A model generated the notes under the pieces. It ran no database searches. It had not been told where the DNA came from and saw nothing but the letters and a program-made list of their open reading frames with translations. From positions 1 through 64,000 of the forward strand of contig VKHL01000022.1 in NCBI GenBank assembly GCA_015146655.1: a stretch of 64,000 bases of DNA, written 5' to 3'. Source of the DNA: Ochromonas danica. Taxonomy: Eukaryota > Sar > Chrysophyceae > Chromulinales > Chromulinaceae. The position numbers and the translations under genes were made by a program. Positions 62,182-64,000 of this stretch are shown in pieces (position 1 is the first letter of the stretch; the number at the start of each line of letters is the position of its first letter).

Positions 62182-62950
62182 TTAGACCCCATGTACGAGC
62201 AGAGGTTTGTTGATATGATTGCAAGTAATGGTCTGCGGTGGATGATATACAAATCTAGCATCCTCCTCCCAAGGAAATGGAGTTGTAACCTGATGCGACC
62301 AGTGGAAATCAGCTGGAAAGGGTATCGCGTGCCAATGGTCTCCGCGGTTGACAATGCCCGCGTCTGTGGCGTACATGAAAGAGTAATCGTCGATGGCAAA
62401 CTTGGTGCAGTTGGCACAGGCCCGAGATAAATGAGACTTGCACTCGGGCTTGAGGGAGTAGTGATCCATAGCATAGTTCATGCCAACGATGAGGACGTGG
62501 TCGCGGCCCTGCTTTCTCTGGAAATAAGGCGAGCGAGCCAATAGGCGCTCCACTGCAGGCGCCAACGGACACTTGCGGAAGTCGTAACACACTCCTGTGG
62601 AGCGCGCGCAATTCTTGTAGAAGGCCGAGTCAGAGGCGAAGTCGTAGGGGATGAGGAAGGACGTGGCCTGCGCCGGGTCGAGAGTTCTGCGCGGATCCTT
62701 CAAGGAGCGGTGGTACAGCATGGCGTACAGCTGGTACTGGTCCGTGTGGTACTCGCCATACCGTGCTTCCACTACAGGACCAGCGCCGTGATGGAGCTGG
62801 TTGTCCAGGCGCTCATTGGGATCGCGCTTGTACATGGACGCCGTGGCGATGGCCGGCCAGTCCTCGTCCTCGTAGATGTAGAAGAGATGGTCAGCTTTGT
62901 TCGCACTCTCTCCATGCTGCCAGCTGCCAGGACAAGGACAGCATCAGAGG
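62182..62950 (-). pseudogene. Exostosin (GT47)-like N-terminal fragment
   Basis: Open minus-strand frame, protein-like from about 62950 (HLFYIYEDEDWP) to the stop at 62182. Exostosin features: ATSFLIPYDFASDSAFYKNC, RSPYFQRKQGRDHVLIVG, and a Cys-rich CKSHLSRACANCTKFAID. The signal anchor expected upstream is missing, because the frame meets a stop and a repeat. The second half of the domain is not in this frame; RRPLLAIIS...YGPLRRLRQSI in another frame near 62160-62245 may continue it, so a frame change is likely. G+C content here is visibly higher than in adjacent genes. Probably a truncated copy or captured gene piece. Confidence 0.6.
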
Positions 62951-63005
62951 TTAACTTCCCACCAGCCGGCCAGAAGGCAGAAGTCCCGTTTCCGGGTCTC
63001 CCTCA
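62947..63005. repeat. Right copy of island-flanking direct repeat
   Basis: 59 bp, same orientation as 61766-61834. It is itself bracketed by a 23-bp direct duplication, CTGCCAGGACAAGGACA(G/T)CATCA, at 62924-62946 and 63008-63030 with one difference, as if about 61 bp had inserted there with a target duplication. It lies 110-170 bp before the PDH E1 beta start. Confidence 0.9.
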
Positions 63006-63117
63006 TACTGCCAGGACAAGGACATCATCAACTCCTTGACAGAAACAACTACTACTGGGTCTTTGTCCTTTACCCCCATTCTCTTTCTCTTTCTCTCCTT
63101 TTCTCTATCTTAGTATC

Positions 63118-64000
63118 ATGTTAAAGACCTTGCCTTATAGTACTACTCTCTCACAAAGAGTATTATCTCAAGTAAGTCATTCAAATAGATTCTTTTCTTT
63201 TCTTTTTCGTTTCTGTTGTTCCGACAGTATCACTTGCAGTTCATTACACACTACTAACTGACCTTTGACATGAACTACCACCTACTTCCTACCTTTCATC
63301 TCACTCATTTACTCTCTCTTTAGACACTTCATCGCACTTGTGCAACTCGTGGAATGGCGACAATTGAGGTGAAAAGAACACTTTCCGATTGTTTCGGAAT
63401 ATTCTGCCTCACTAACTCTGTCGTCATTGTCATCTTCTAGGTGCCTGTGAGAGAAGCTATTAATCAAGCTATTGATGAGGAAATGGCTAGAGATGAGCGT
63501 GTCTTTGTCTTAGGTAAGCCACACCCTCTCTCTCTATATATGTATGATAACAATATGTGATGATCTATATGGGGTGATGATGAATACATGGTATGGTGTA
63601 GGTGAAGAAGTTGCTCAATACCAAGGTGCCTATAAAGTGACCAAGGGTTTATTTCAAAAGTATGGTGGCAAGAGAGTGATTGACACTCCCATCACTGAGA
63701 TGGGATTCGCTGGTCTAGCTTGTGGCGCGGCCTATAAAGGACTTCGCCCCATTGTAGAGTTCATGACTTTCAACTTCTCTATGCAAGCTATCGATCAGAT
63801 TGTTAACTCAGCAGCTAAGCAGTTCTATATGAGTGGTGGTGACATCTCTGTGCCAATTGTCTTCCGCGGTCCCAATGGCGCTGCTGCGGGTGTTGCTGCT
63901 CAACATAGTCAATGTTATGCTGCTTGGTACTCTTCTGTCCCTGGATTGAAGGTTGTTGCTCCTTGGTCTAGTGAGGATGCTAGAGGCTTGTTGAAGGCAG
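63118..64000 (+). CDS. PDHB: Pyruvate dehydrogenase E1 beta, mitochondrial (3' end outside window)
   Basis: Exons 63118-63171, 63324-63368, 63441-63513 and 63602-64000 (continues beyond the window); phases 0, 0, 1. The first two exons encode a mitochondrial presequence ([18 protein letters not shown], then [10 protein letters not shown]). The mature part: [79 protein letters not shown], and [17 protein letters not shown]. With E1 alpha and thiamine diphosphate it decarboxylates pyruvate in the PDH complex. [13 protein letters not shown] is the mitochondrial rather than plastid form. About 205 of the usual 330-360 residues are in view. The small 5' exons and three short introns are typical for this genome. 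Confidence 0.93.

Noticed and set aside
1-64000. tRNA genes, rRNA, CRISPR arrays, retrovirus-like or Polinton elements
   Set aside because: No cloverleaf with matching A and B boxes, no direct-repeat/spacer array, and no reverse transcriptase, integrase or capsid-like frame was seen on either strand.

Overview
This window is nuclear DNA of a protist. Genes lie on both strands, have GT-AG introns mostly 60-120 bp long, and sit a few hundred bases apart; coding and spacer DNA are mostly A+T-rich. The protein set suggests a flagellated stramenopile: the large NAD-glutamate dehydrogenase class, a DUF4795 flagellar-type protein, and a monothiol glutaredoxin with a signal peptide followed by a Phe at the predicted cleavage point, as in plastid proteins of red-derived secondary algae. 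A chrysophyte-like alga or a colourless relative would fit, but this is inference; no rRNA or organelle marker is present.

Left third (1-25,400): a perfect 30-bp-arm palindrome, an unassigned coiled-coil protein, a TOM22/TOM9-like import subunit, an anonymous 1.7-kb stretch with a possible structured RNA, an SVOP/SLC22-like transporter divergent from a thioredoxin-fold membrane protein, a plastid-type CGFS glutaredoxin, mitochondrial NAD-GDH, ALG12, a small two-TM protein, GLE1, an ASH2-like SPRY protein, and a tandem pair of DUF1399-like/ubiquitin fusion genes.

Middle (25,400-50,000): a MITE-like element, a TM/F-box/cytochrome b5 fusion, a SMIM4 (UQCC5)-like protein, a 1966-residue single-exon IQ/helical-repeat protein, the DUF4795 protein, an ATG14/UVRAG-like protein whose first intron is a satellite, a LEA2-like membrane protein, a katanin-type AAA ATPase head-to-head with an organelle-type AAA ATPase, a GNAT, an AidB-type acyl-CoA dehydrogenase and an extended SDR.

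Right part (50,000-64,000): a very large spliced HAD + methyltransferase-like + MDR fusion, condensin subunit CAP-H with two satellite-filled introns and two perfect E2F-like sites upstream, a G+C-rich island with exostosin and ADAT3-like fragments flanked by direct repeats, and the 5' end of mitochondrial PDH E1 beta, cut by the window edge.

Most genes are core housekeeping (mRNA export, chromatin, condensin, N-glycosylation, autophagy, mitochondrial metabolism) and do not form one pathway. Head-to-head pairs share short spacers. The less expected parts are the ubiquitin-tailed tandem genes ending in RGC, the HAD/MT/MDR fusion, the extra N-terminal region on katanin, the satellite-filled introns and the exostosin/ADAT3 island. 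All gene models come from reading by eye; splice sites were accepted only where they keep frame and restore family motifs.
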